DNA from: Alphaproteobacteria bacterium
GTDB lineage: Bacteria; Pseudomonadota; Alphaproteobacteria; CAAGCB01; CAG-977
Assembly (NCBI GenBank): GCA_017480385.1
Contig: JAFVAT010000005.1
Location: forward strand, 1-64,000
DNA: 64,000 nt
Direction: 5' to 3'
Within the stretch, counting starts at the first letter, position 1. The number at the start of each line of letters is the position of its first letter. The notes under the pieces were generated by a model. That model had not been told where the DNA came from. It ran no database searches and saw only the letters and a program-made list of their open reading frames with translations. The position numbers and the translations under genes are program-made. Positions 51,420 to 61,722 of the stretch are shown here, piece by piece.

Positions 51420-53783
51420 ATGACAAGAGTCCCGACAACAGCCACTTATAATTTATATCTGTCTCAAATGACGAAGCAAAAGGCCGCTATGACGGATATT
51501 GCTTATCAGGCATCAACCGGTAACAAGTATGCATCTTATGACAAATACGGCTTATCGACTTACCGTCTGCTATCGCTGCAAAACGAGCAGGCCGTAACGA
51601 CAAAATATCTGGAAACAAATTCCATTACACAAGTTGCCTTGGAATCGCAGCAGACTTCTATAGACGGCATTCGCTCTTCTCTTATGGATATTCGATCCCA
51701 AGTGCGTGAATTTTACGCAAACGATTTGATTTCCATGTCAAAAAATCCGTCGGAGGAAGAACTGATTTCCCTGCGCAATGTGCAGGAAGCCGCTTTTGAA
51801 GCGATGTCCTTAATCGCCTATTATCTGAATACGGAGGTTGACGGCAGCTATATCTTCGGCGGCGGGAAAACAACTGTGCCGCCGGTCGATTTTTCCTATA
51901 CGACGTTAGAGGAGTTCCAAACCATTTATGACGGAAACATTCTGACTTACCCCAGCAATTACTCCGCCGCTTTATCGCAAATGTCCACTTCGGCGGATAC
52001 GCTGGGCGGCATCACAATCGAACAGGAGTTTCAAACCATTACGCCGAAAACAACCGTCGTCAGTGGCTCGACGGCCAATACATGGACATTTGACGCTACT
52101 GATAACAGTTTAACCGCAGACGCCGGAACTTTCACGGGACTTTCCGTCGGCTCTCAGGTCATGGTTGCCGGCACCGCCAGCAACAACCAAACGCTAACCG
52201 TTCAGAGCGTTTCCGCCGACGGGTCAACAGTGACTTTTGCCGAAACGTTGACAAACGAAACGCTGACGGACTCTTCCGCCGTTTCCCTGACGACTGCGAC
52301 ATGGACTTTTGCTTCGGTCTATGATCCGACAACCGGCATCACAACCAATTCCTTAGCAGGCCGTGTTGGTTCTTTTTCCGATTTGAAAGAAGGACAGCAG
52401 ATTTTGCTTTCCGGTACGGCTGCCAACGACGGCTACCTTACTGTTCAAAGCATTTCAAAAGACGGATCGACAATCGTTTTTGAAGAAACCGTCACAAATG
52501 AAACGCTGAATACGCCTGTTTTAACCAGCGGTGCCGTCACAATTCAGCAAAGCACACAAACCGGTACGATTACGGCGGCCTCCAATATCGGCGATGTCAT
52601 TGAAGAGATTACCGTTACACAGGCGTTGACCGTTAATGCGGCGAACAACACGTTAAGCGGAATTGCGGGCACGTTCAGAGACATTCAGGGCGGGCAAACA
52701 ATCACAATTACTGATTCCGCCAGTCAGGAATATACGCTGTATGTCAAATCCGTTTCCGCCGACGGTTCGACGCTGAATATTTCAAGTAGCACACCGGTCC
52801 CCGGCACGAACTTGACAAATACGCCGTTAACGCTTCAAACGCGTTCCGATATCGGCGGCTTTATCACTTCCAGCATGAAAGGCAGCGCTTTGCAAACGGG
52901 CGACGTTTCCTTTAACGCCAATCAAAACACAATGACCGCCTCTGTCAAGAATGCCTTTTCCCGATACAACACCGGCGACTGCCTGATTATCAAAGGCGCG
53001 GATAGCAACGATAAACTTTATATCGTCGAATCCGTTTCCGAAGACGGTCGCACCGTCAAATTTTCCGACACGACACGGATCGTCACCGATATGAATCAAC
53101 ACAGCGGCACTTATTTGACAGATGGACAAGGATTGACGATCTGCAAAACATATTCCGTCGGCGCCACTGTTGCAATGAAAGGGACAAATGGCACGTACAA
53201 CGGCCTATACACCGTTTTGGGCATTTCCGACGACGGCAAGGAAATGCGTGTGCGCACGGATTCTTTTCCCGAATACGGCGCCACAGCCAGCTTTTCTTCC
53301 GCCTCTTTTGCAACAGAGACGTACTATCAGGGCGGGCAACTGTCTGCCGGTTACCGGATCAGCGCCACAACGAACATTGCAAATGACATCAATGCTTCGG
53401 CCTCTGCTTTTGAAAAGATCTTCCGGGCTCTCGGCTCTGTCGCACAGGGCAACCTGCTGGACGCGGACAATCCGGAAAGCGCCATGCAAAGAGTGTCCGA
53501 AGCCCTCGATTTATTGGACAAGGCTATAACCGTTAATCCCAAAGAGAAAAACGGCGATGTTACCAGCATTCAATATTCTGTTATTACCCGGTTGGATCAG
53601 GTTAAAACGACCATTGAGAATCAAACAACTCTGCAAAATTCTTTGGAAAGCTATATTTCCGCATTAACTCAGGTTGATAAAACAGAAGCAGTTACAATGC
53701 TGCTGCAGGCTTCTGAAAATCTGAAAGTTTCTTATTCCGTTTTGTCAACGCTGAACAATTTAAGTCTGCTCAATTACCTGTAA
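51420..53783 (+). CDS. flgL: Flagellar hook-associated protein 3, FlgL, with a large repeated insertion
   Basis: FlgL is the second junction protein between hook and flagellin filament. N-terminal (about 1-195: MTRVPTTATYNLYLSQM to YYLNTEVDGSYIFGG) and C-terminal (about 640-787: NINASASAFEKIF-like region to LSTLNNLSLLNYL) parts are flagellin-like. Between them lie about 440 residues absent from the usual ~300-residue FlgL. This insert is made of about five imperfect units of 70-90 residues with a common core: a G-x-F segment, a (G/S)xxxxxxG-T/D-A turn, then TVQSVSADGSTV (variants TVQSISKDGSTI, YVKSVSADGSTL, IVESVSEDGRTV, TVLGISDDGKEM). The units look like small beta domains and would project from the junction surface. 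A terminator follows. Confidence 0.9.
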   Translation: MTRVPTTATYNLYLSQMTKQKAAMTDIAYQASTGNKYASYDKYGLSTYRLLSLQNEQAVTTKYLETNSITQVALESQQTSIDGIRSSLMDIRSQVREFYANDLISMSKNPSEEELISLRNVQEAAFEAMSLIAYYLNTEVDGSYIFGGGKTTVPPVDFSYTTLEEFQTIYDGNILTYPSNYSAALSQMSTSADTLGGITIEQEFQTITPKTTVVSGSTANTWTFDATDNSLTADAGTFTGLSVGSQVMVAGTASNNQTLTVQSVSADGSTVTFAETLTNETLTDSSAVSLTTATWTFASVYDPTTGITTNSLAGRVGSFSDLKEGQQILLSGTAANDGYLTVQSISKDGSTIVFEETVTNETLNTPVLTSGAVTIQQSTQTGTITAASNIGDVIEEITVTQALTVNAANNTLSGIAGTFRDIQGGQTITITDSASQEYTLYVKSVSADGSTLNISSSTPVPGTNLTNTPLTLQTRSDIGGFITSSMKGSALQTGDVSFNANQNTMTASVKNAFSRYNTGDCLIIKGADSNDKLYIVESVSEDGRTVKFSDTTRIVTDMNQHSGTYLTDGQGLTICKTYSVGATVAMKGTNGTYNGLYTVLGISDDGKEMRVRTDSFPEYGATASFSSASFATETYYQGGQLSAGYRISATTNIANDINASASAFEKIFRALGSVAQGNLLDADNPESAMQRVSEALDLLDKAITVNPKEKNGDVTSIQYSVITRLDQVKTTIENQTTLQNSLESYISALTQVDKTEAVTMLLQASENLKVSYSVLSTLNNLSLLNYL

Positions 53784-53790
53784 CAAAAAA

Positions 53791-53818
53791 GTCTCCGCCA
53801 AACGACGGAGGCTTTTTT
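53791..53818 (+). terminator. Terminator of the flgI-flgL operon
   Basis: A 7-bp stem GTCTCCG/CGGAGGC (53791-53797 and 53806-53812, with one G-T pair) is followed by TTTTTT on the plus strand, eight bases after the flgL stop. Confidence 0.8.
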
Positions 53819-53835
53819 GCATTTCGCCGATCCGA

Positions 53836-54534
53836 CTAATCTTCCTCGTATTCGTATCCGTCGTAGTCATCGTCGTAATCGTCATCATCATATTCGTCAT
53901 CGTCGTCGTATTCCTGCGGCTTTTCAGGCGCCGGCGGAGGAGAGGCCTTTGAACGGCCTGCTTTATTTTGTACCGGCACAGAAGCCGCGGAAAGATTGCC
54001 CTCGACATTAAACAAACAATACCCGTCAACACATTGACGCGTCAACCCGGCTACCGGCGGACAATGCGCATTTTCCAGACATTGAACACACGTATAGGGC
54101 AAAGACTGATACGGTTTCGGCATACAAAACGGCGCCGCCGGAGAACAAACAGCATTTGCGCAGGGATCGGGCGTTTTGCATGTATAGTCACTGTCGCAGA
54201 ACTGCCCCTCTGCGCAATGAAAATCGACAACACACTGAGCACACTGGTATTCATGCGGCTTGTCTTCCCCTGCCGGCGCACAATAGGTGCCTTCCGGGCA
54301 AATGCTGTTTTTGCATACTTTTTCACACCGCAAGGCCACACATTCCGTATCAAAAGAGCAATCTTTATTTTCAAAACAGGAAATTTCCTGTCCGGCATAG
54401 CGCGAATTATAACCGCCAAAATTAAGCTTTGGCTGATTTTTGGAATTAGCCATATCTCCCATTTTAACTGCACGGGCTTTTCCCTGTCCCGGAACAGCGC
54501 ATAAAAATAAAGCAAGAATCAAAAGCCTAAGCAT
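53836..54534 (-). CDS. Exported cysteine-rich protein with acidic Asp/Tyr tail
   Basis: The 232-residue protein has a signal peptide (LLILALFLCAVPGQGKARA). The mature part (about residues 50-175) holds 20 cysteines in a spaced pattern such as CFENKDCSFDTEC and CAQCVVDFHCAEGQFC, suggesting ten disulfides in repeated small knots like those of growth-factor-type or toxin-like domains; no named bacterial family is recognised. After a Pro/Ala linker the protein ends in a stretch of Asp and Tyr (DDDDEYDDDDYDDDYDGY), which could bind metal or other basic partners. The Asp codons make the DNA a simple GAT/GAC repeat that could vary in length. It converges on the flgL terminator. Confidence 0.78.
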   Translation of the reverse strand: MLRLLILALFLCAVPGQGKARAVKMGDMANSKNQPKLNFGGYNSRYAGQEISCFENKDCSFDTECVALRCEKVCKNSICPEGTYCAPAGEDKPHEYQCAQCVVDFHCAEGQFCDSDYTCKTPDPCANAVCSPAAPFCMPKPYQSLPYTCVQCLENAHCPPVAGLTRQCVDGYCLFNVEGNLSAASVPVQNKAGRSKASPPPAPEKPQEYDDDDEYDDDDYDDDYDGYEYEED

Positions 54535-54592
54535 GGTTTTCCCCTTCTTGCTTTATTATAGTCTCTTATAAAAATGAAAGTCAAAACTTGTC

Positions 54593-55810
54593 TTAAAATA
54601 AGAAAGACAGCCCGACGTTATACGCTTTGTAGTTATCCCCAAAAGTATAGCTGGCCGTCAGGTCAACGCCGGCAAAGAAGCTGTCTTTCGAAAAATATTT
54701 TGTAAAACGGAAACCGACCTCATCATAAGAATCGATATACAAATCCGATCCGGTATAGCGCGTATCGTATCCGAAAACCGTCAAAGCCGTTTTTTCGCTC
54801 AGCTTCTGACGCAGCTCCAATCCGTTTTTAAACACATTGTTTTTTAACCCGTATTCAACCTCGTACCCTTTGACATCAAGCGTGTAATCTTTGATTATAC
54901 CGAACATATTCACCAAAGTAACCGCCGTATTCTCTCCCAGACCCTGCGTAAAACGACTGGCAGCGGAGGCCATATACAGCACGCCGCCGGATAAAGAATC
55001 TTCAGAGGCCGTTGCGCCGGCACGTCCCGAAACGGTCAGCAGCCACTTGTCTTGATACAGCGGAATTTGCAGGCTGAGCCCCAGCTGAGCCGCATACGTT
55101 TTAGAGCCGTCCATATCGACATAAGATAACGGCATATCAATGCCCAAAGCCCAGTTATTGTCAAATTTGAACATATATCCCAACGGCAAATTCAATGTTG
55201 TGGCATCTCTTTCAACACCGTCTGTCCCCTTAACTTTATGCCGTCCGCCGGAAGGTGACAGCAAAACAAAGCCGCCGGATTGTCCGGAAACAACCGCGCG
55301 TTCCGTGACTGTCATTGTAGGATTGGAAAAAGCCATATCCGCCATTTGAGACATCAAAGAAGATGGATTCCCCGCGACAGAATCATAGGGCGTATTGGAA
55401 ACGCTTTCTTTCAGGATTCGGGTTAACAAATTATCTTTATTTGTTTTCAGATATTCTTTAAAAGCGCTGAAGGCCTGTTCCTGCGTAAATCCGGTTCCAC
55501 CGAAATCCTTATCAATTCCCAAAGAATCAATTCTGAACCTCAAAGTTGAATTGCTTCCCGCCCCTGTATAGTCCAATATCATGCGGATACCGCGGAAATC
55601 CAAAATTCCTGTTGCCGCGGCGGAAGTATCATATCCGCTTAAAATGGTATCTAATTTTCCGTCATTATATGAGTCAAAAACATCTAAAACGGACGTAAAG
55701 CCCTTTGTCGCGCTATGACTTCCTTGAGATAATGTCAGAGAAAACAAATCCGCCTTAGCGGCGGTCGGAAACAGAAAAAGCATAAAAAAAAGAAATTTAA
55801 CCAAGAACAT
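54593..55810 (-). CDS. Outer-membrane beta-barrel protein under a probable phase-variable promoter
   Basis: The 405-residue protein has a signal peptide (FLFFMLFLFPTAAKA), an N-terminal passenger-like region (to about 190) without known motifs, and a C-terminal part of amphipathic strands (for example TTLNLPLGYMFKFDNNWALGI, AGVDLTASYTFGDNYKAYNVG) ending in GLSFLF, typical of autotransporter or other outer-membrane barrels. GGGGGAAAG precedes ATG 55810; the track's longer start is not needed. Its promoter (55878-55906) has the poly-G/C tract inside the -35/-10 spacer, so expression is likely switched by slippage. Confidence 0.8.
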   Translation of the reverse strand: MFLVKFLFFMLFLFPTAAKADLFSLTLSQGSHSATKGFTSVLDVFDSYNDGKLDTILSGYDTSAAATGILDFRGIRMILDYTGAGSNSTLRFRIDSLGIDKDFGGTGFTQEQAFSAFKEYLKTNKDNLLTRILKESVSNTPYDSVAGNPSSLMSQMADMAFSNPTMTVTERAVVSGQSGGFVLLSPSGGRHKVKGTDGVERDATTLNLPLGYMFKFDNNWALGIDMPLSYVDMDGSKTYAAQLGLSLQIPLYQDKWLLTVSGRAGATASEDSLSGGVLYMASAASRFTQGLGENTAVTLVNMFGIIKDYTLDVKGYEVEYGLKNNVFKNGLELRQKLSEKTALTVFGYDTRYTGSDLYIDSYDEVGFRFTKYFSKDSFFAGVDLTASYTFGDNYKAYNVGLSFLF

Positions 55811-55877
55811 ATTCTTTCCCCCATTCAAAATAAATTTCAATAAAGAAAATATCCTATTAATATAAAAGAATCAACAT

Positions 55878-55906
55878 ATTATATACCCCCCACCCCCCCC
55901 CCGCAA
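55878..55906 (-). promoter_or_regulatory. Promoter with poly-G spacer, candidate phase-variation switch
   Basis: On the minus strand TTGCGG (55906-55901) and a perfect TATAAT (55883-55878) are exactly 17 bases apart. The spacer is nearly all G: the rest of a ten-G run, one T, then six G (plus-strand C tracts 55893-55902 and 55886-55891). Change in tract length by slippage would alter the spacing and therefore promoter strength, as known for poly-C/G promoters of Neisseria porin and opacity genes. Confidence 0.7.
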
Positions 55907-55988
55907 TCTTTATTATTTTTTTATTTATTTCCGTACTTTTTTTATCTACTATACCGTCATTGGTAATTATAAAAATGAGGTTAATATA

Positions 55989-56567
55989 ATGAAAAAATTT
56001 CTTTTGGCAGCGGCGGTTTTCATATTAAGCGCCCCGGCTTCTTATGCGTCTGACGAGTTATTAAACCCATATGTTTCCGTCGGCTATGTCTTCGGCAAAA
56101 CACAGCTGAAACAAGATGGCGGGAAAACAAACGTTTATGAACCGGCCGCCAATTTGGCAATCGGAACATCCATTGCGGCCACGGAAAGCGATTTAGGAAT
56201 TTTACGCGTATCCGCGGATTGGACTTACCGCTCTTTAGAATACAAAGATCAGCTTTTGGGCGACTTTGACGTTTTGATCAACACCTTCGGCGCGAACGCC
56301 TATTATGATTTCAAAACGGGCACAATCGTCACGCCGTATGTCAATGCGATGTTAGGTTTAACCTACGCGCATCTGGATTTAGGCCCCGGTTTCGATAAAA
56401 GAAAAATCAATCTTGCCTACAACATGGGATTCGGCGTTGCTTTCAAAATCAACGACAAAACCGATATTGATTTGGGATACAAGTACGGAGAAATGCTGAA
56501 TAAAGTCGGCGGTTTTAAAATCAAAAACACGGCTGATGTGTTCTTAGGTTTGCGCCTGCATTTTTAA
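55989..56567 (+). CDS. Outer-membrane beta-barrel protein (opacity/OmpW-like)
   Basis: The 192-residue protein has a signal peptide (FLLAAAVFILSAPASYA) and an alternating-strand body with NPYVSVGYVFGKTQL, NTFGANAYYDFKTG, AYNMGFGVAFKIND and the end DVFLGLRLHF, the C-terminal Phe signal for BAM. The size is that of an eight-stranded barrel. It is divergent from the barrel gene at 54593, and the poly-C tract (55886-55902) lies about 87 bases upstream of its start, above a possible TTTCCG/TATACC promoter. A 14-bp terminator stem follows. Confidence 0.85.
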   Translation: MKKFLLAAAVFILSAPASYASDELLNPYVSVGYVFGKTQLKQDGGKTNVYEPAANLAIGTSIAATESDLGILRVSADWTYRSLEYKDQLLGDFDVLINTFGANAYYDFKTGTIVTPYVNAMLGLTYAHLDLGPGFDKRKINLAYNMGFGVAFKINDKTDIDLGYKYGEMLNKVGGFKIKNTADVFLGLRLHF

Positions 56568-56586
56568 CTTTCTTCTTTCCACACAC

Positions 56587-56620
56587 AAAGAGGGCTTCTT
56601 AATTTTAAGAAGCCCTCTTT
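56587..56620. terminator. Bidirectional terminator between barrel gene and second csp
   Basis: A perfect 14-bp stem AAAGAGGGCTTCTT/AAGAAGCCCTCTTT (56587-56600 and 56607-56620) with a 6-nt loop serves the plus-strand barrel gene and the minus-strand csp gene, which end on either side of it. Confidence 0.85.
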
Positions 56621-56638
56621 ATTAACCGCATGATTAAA

Positions 56639-56842
56639 CTATAACAGTTTCAATTCCTCCGCAGAGGTTCGTTCCTTATACGTGACCAGCTCAAAGCTGA
56701 TTGCCTGATCTTCCTTTAATGTCGGCAGGCCGGCCTTTTCAACCGCTGTAATGTGCACAAATACGTCCTTGGAACCGTCGTCCGGCGCAATAAAGCCGTA
56801 TCCCTTTGTCCTGTTGAACCATTTAACTTTACCGGTGGGCAT
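56639..56842 (-). CDS. Cold-shock protein, second copy
   Basis: The 67-residue protein is an OB-fold nucleic-acid binder with RNP-1 (KGYGFI) and RNP-2 (VFVHI). It differs from the copy at 31117 mainly in the second half ([17 protein letters not shown]). The copies are only about 55 % alike by eye, so they are old paralogues rather than a recent duplication. Ribosome site AGGAGA before the ATG. Confidence 0.95.
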   Translation of the reverse strand: MPTGKVKWFNRTKGYGFIAPDDGSKDVFVHITAVEKAGLPTLKEDQAISFELVTYKERTSAEELKLL

Positions 56843-57103
56843 ATTGTAATCTCCTCTTGAATATAAAAAAGCCGTTCTAAAATGAAGAGTTTATACCGTC
56901 CTTGGATCGGCAAAGAGGAATGATAGGCGCCGCTCAACCGTCATATCGCAGAAGAATATAAAATCTTACTAAAAAGTGTACGCCTTTTGCCGCTAAAAAC
57001 AAGAAGTTTGTCATTTTTCAAAAATAAATTTCTTTTCTGACTTTATTTTTTCGCCTTCAACGAGTACAACAGAAGCGGATTTTATTTTCGACCGGTTAGA
57101 AAA

Positions 57104-58261
57104 ATGTGTGATTTTATTCAAACAACTGAAGAACTTAATCAGCTTTGCCGCCGTTTGGCGGAATATCCCTTTGTAACAGTTGACACGGAATTTATTCGTG
57201 AAAAAACTTATTGGCCGCAGCTGTGTCTGATTCAAATCGCTTCAACTAACGAAGCCGTCTGCATTGATCCTTTGGCGCCGGACATGAATTTACAGGCTTT
57301 GTTTGACCTGATGCAAAATGAAAAGGTTGTTAAAGTTTTTCATGCTGCTCGGCAGGATATCGAAATTTTTTATCATCTCAGCGGTCAAACACCGATCCCT
57401 GTTTTTGATACGCAATTGGCCGCCATGGTCTGCGGATTTGGCGAATCTGTCAGCTATCAAAATTTAGTACAGAAACTGCTGAGCCGCGAACTGGATAAAT
57501 CCATGCGGTTTACTGATTGGTCCCGTCGTCCTTTGAGTGAAAAACAAATCTCATATGCTTTAAATGACGTTACTCATTTGCGCGATATTTACCAAAAAAT
57601 GGTGGAATTATTAGATCAAACAGGCCGTACGGATTGGGTTGCAGATGATACGGCTCTGTTAATGAATCCGCAGACATATGAAAATGATCCGCAGCACTCT
57701 TGGAAGCGTTTAAAACTGACAGCGTCCAAGCCTTTCTATCTGGCGCTGTGTCAAGATTTGGCCGCCTATCGGGAAGAGGAAGCCAAGCGCCAGAACCGCC
57801 CGCGCAAGCACATTATGCGTGATGAAGTGCTGCTGGAAATTGTCGGTTCCGCACCGGAAACACCGGAGGATATGGCCAAGCTGCGCGGATTGCCGCAAGG
57901 GTTTGCACACAGTCGCATAGGCAGAGAAATTTTAAAAATCATTGCCGCCGTCAAAGCGCGTGATCCTTCCACTTATCCGACTTTGCCCAAACCTTACGAG
58001 TTATCGCGTTCGGCGCGTGCCGTTTCTAAAATGCTGCGGCTGCTTCTGATGATCAAAGCCGCAGAAAACGATGTTGCCGAAAAACTAATCGTTTCTCAGG
58101 ACGATCTGGACATTTTAGCCGGAGAAAAAAATCCCGATCTGCCCGTATTAAAGGGCTGGCGCTTTCAAATTTTCGGCAAAGCGGCTCTAGAAATGAAAGC
58201 CGGGAAAATAGCCTTGCAGTATAATCCCGAACGGCATCGGATCGATCTGGTAACGTTTTAA
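57104..58261 (+). CDS. rnd: Ribonuclease D
   Basis: RNase D is a 3'-5' exonuclease that trims tRNA and other stable RNA ends. The 385-residue protein has the DEDD catalytic motifs: VTVDTEFIREKTYWPQLCLIQ (Asp and Glu near residues 27-29), HAARQDIEIF near 85, and the motif III YALNDVTHLRDIY near 150, followed by an HRDC domain (about 215-290, LREIYK-like DEVLLEIVGSAPETPEDMAKL). Length and order are typical. Its 3' end overlaps the convergent EamA-like gene by four bases. Confidence 0.95.
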   Translation: MCDFIQTTEELNQLCRRLAEYPFVTVDTEFIREKTYWPQLCLIQIASTNEAVCIDPLAPDMNLQALFDLMQNEKVVKVFHAARQDIEIFYHLSGQTPIPVFDTQLAAMVCGFGESVSYQNLVQKLLSRELDKSMRFTDWSRRPLSEKQISYALNDVTHLRDIYQKMVELLDQTGRTDWVADDTALLMNPQTYENDPQHSWKRLKLTASKPFYLALCQDLAAYREEEAKRQNRPRKHIMRDEVLLEIVGSAPETPEDMAKLRGLPQGFAHSRIGREILKIIAAVKARDPSTYPTLPKPYELSRSARAVSKMLRLLLMIKAAENDVAEKLIVSQDDLDILAGEKNPDLPVLKGWRFQIFGKAALEMKAGKIALQYNPERHRIDLVTF

Positions 58262-59112
58262 ACGCCGAAGAAAAAGAAATAAGCCAATACAATAATGCAA
58301 ATCGCAAAAAAGTATTGAATCCCGGCCTTTCCTTCTTTTTCAATATGGTACGCTAAAATCAGGTCTGATGCCTGCGCGACACGAACCAGAAAAATGGCGA
58401 CAATCACCGGGAAAAACGACTGCATAGAAAAAATAAAAACCATTTCGCCCGCGGCATAAAGAGCGCCTGCCGCAACAAAATGCCGCGTTGTAAAAAAATC
58501 TTTTAAATGAACCTTTTTGCCGATTGTTACGATTGAACACAGCAGCATACCAACCGCCGGCACCATATATAAAACGTACCAGTTTGTATACTGCATGCTG
58601 AACACATCGCACAAGTTATTCAAAACGGCAAAAAACACCGTTCCCGCAAACGCTTTTTTTCCTTGCGCGGTCAATCGACGCCCTTCGCCGAAGGAAAAGA
58701 ACAAAGCCCCCAAAGCGCCGATAAACAAAATAATATACAGTTTTCGCTGTTCCAAAGGCACATGAAAAACGAATGTCGTCAGCAATGTCACCAAAGCCAG
58801 ATTAATCACGCCCCAAAAAACAGAGCCGGACGTATTTTCTTTATTAACCAATTGATTAAACTTCATAAAAGCGTATAACGAAACGCCTTTAAGCAACGGG
58901 AAAATAATTCCCGGCGTCAAGAAAACAAGTTTGTCATCTATAAATAAATACTGTTTGCAAAAGGGAATAGTCGGCAGCGCAAAAACCAAACACCACGCCG
59001 CCGTAAAATAAGAAGACACTTCCGGACTGAACAAACGGCTGGCGGGTTTATAGATAAACGGGCGAACGGCAAACAAAACAACAATGGCCGCTCCGGTTAA
59101 AAAAGTCAGCAT
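58258..59112 (-). CDS. EamA/DMT-like ten-helix membrane transporter
   Basis: The 284-residue protein has about ten hydrophobic segments with a pseudo-twofold pattern, each half about 140 residues, as in drug/metabolite transporters of the EamA kind. Short loops and few charged residues in helices fit. No substrate can be suggested. It starts 75 bases upstream of no other minus-strand gene and its end overlaps rnd. Confidence 0.78.
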   Translation of the reverse strand: MLTFLTGAAIVVLFAVRPFIYKPASRLFSPEVSSYFTAAWCLVFALPTIPFCKQYLFIDDKLVFLTPGIIFPLLKGVSLYAFMKFNQLVNKENTSGSVFWGVINLALVTLLTTFVFHVPLEQRKLYIILFIGALGALFFSFGEGRRLTAQGKKAFAGTVFFAVLNNLCDVFSMQYTNWYVLYMVPAVGMLLCSIVTIGKKVHLKDFFTTRHFVAAGALYAAGEMVFIFSMQSFFPVIVAIFLVRVAQASDLILAYHIEKEGKAGIQYFFAICIIVLAYFFFFGV

Positions 59113-59283
59113 TTTTCTTTATATCCTCAAAAAGAAAAAACAAATCCGAATCATCATAGCGATCATAAAAAATTTTGCACGTCTATTTTTTTAAAACGGC
59201 TTAAATTTGGTAAAAAAGAGAGGCCTTTAAAACTGAAAAAGACCTCTGTCTTTTTAAATTCACACGCCCCTCTTTTTCCGCAT

Positions 59284-59308
59284 AAAAAAAGAGCCTCCGA
59301 AGAGGCCC
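59284..59308 (-). terminator. Terminator of the groESL operon
   Basis: A stem GCCTC/GAGGC extended by a further G-C pair over a mismatch, with a CGAA tetraloop (59291-59308), is followed on the minus strand by seven T (59290-59284), 27 bases after the groEL stop. Confidence 0.78.
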
Positions 59309-59334
59309 TTTTAAATCGTGTGAACGACAAGCGA

Positions 59335-60996
<1,662 letters not shown>

Positions 60997-61043
60997 TCAA
61001 AACCTTCCTTAAAAACAAACCTGTCAATAAAAAACGATTGGGA

Positions 61044-61331
61044 TTATTCCAAAACACCCAAAACGTCAGCTTCTTTCATAATCAACAGTTCTTCACCGTC
61101 AATTTTAACTTCGGTTCCAGACCATTTGCCGAACAAAACCTGATCGCCGACCTTTACAGTCATCGGAATCGTTTTTCCCTGTTCATCACGGCCGCCCGTT
61201 CCAACAGCGACGACTTCGCCCTTGGACGGCTTTTCTTTTGCCGTATCAGGAATAATAATACCACCGGCGGTCTTTGTATCCTCCGCTGTGCGTTTAACCA
61301 AAACGCGATCAAATAACGGTTTGAATTTCAT
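61044..61331 (-). CDS. groES: Co-chaperonin GroES (10 kDa)
   Basis: GroES caps GroEL. The 95-residue protein has [12 protein letters not shown] at the start, the mobile loop [27 protein letters not shown], and YGVVL-like end [18 protein letters not shown] 61331 has AGAGGG ten bases before; TTG 61340 is possible. It is the first gene of groESL, behind a TTGACA/TATGTT promoter and a CIRCE operator. Confidence 0.97.
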   Translation of the reverse strand: MKFKPLFDRVLVKRTAEDTKTAGGIIIPDTAKEKPSKGEVVAVGTGGRDEQGKTIPMTVKVGDQVLFGKWSGTEVKIDGEELLIMKEADVLGVLE

Positions 61332-61391
61332 GGTAAACAACCCTCTGAATAAAAATTAAAAGCTTTAAAACTTCTTCACGAACACAGAGTT

Positions 61392-61418
61392 TTGGCACTC
61401 CCGTCCGTCGAGTGCTAA
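61392..61418 (-). promoter_or_regulatory. CIRCE operator (HrcA site) of groESL
   Basis: On the minus strand TTAGCACTC-N9-GAGTGCCAA, the CIRCE inverted repeat with one change (GAGTGCCAA for GAGTGCTAA). It lies right after the promoter, at the expected start point, so HrcA should repress groESL at normal temperature. Confidence 0.93.
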
Positions 61419-61419
61419 C

Positions 61420-61448
61420 AACATAGGAACACCGACAGCCTTTGTCAA
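61420..61448 (-). promoter_or_regulatory. Promoter of groESL
   Basis: On the minus strand TTGACA (61448-61443) and TATGTT (61425-61420) are 17 bases apart; the CIRCE element follows directly. The CTTGAC and CCTATGTT elements would also fit a heat-shock sigma-32 promoter, so both factors may use it. Confidence 0.7.
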
Positions 61449-61647
61449 GGGGGGCCCTCTATAATATTTCGATTAAAAATGAAAGATTTTTTATCGCCTT
61501 TATCTTTATGCCAAAAGAAAGCAAAGATATTTCTGCTTTAAACAGCTTCGCGCGAATATTTTACAAAACATGCCCTTCATACAGGACGAACAATTCTTTA
61601 AACCACTGACAAGGCCCGCTTGCCAGCCGCCCTCTTGCTATATTATT

Positions 61648-61684
61648 ATAAAAAAAGCCTCCTTGATATTATCTCAAAGAGGCT
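61648..61684 (-). terminator. Terminator after the tail-bearing protein gene
   Basis: A stem of 11 pairs with one mismatch (AGCCTCCTTGA/TCAAAGAGGCT at 61656-61666 and 61674-61684) is followed on the minus strand by eight T. It ends the transcript of 61723-62370. Confidence 0.82.
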
Positions 61685-61722
61685 TCTGTTTTTTTAAAGA
61701 TCTGCTTCGTTTCAGTCGTCTT

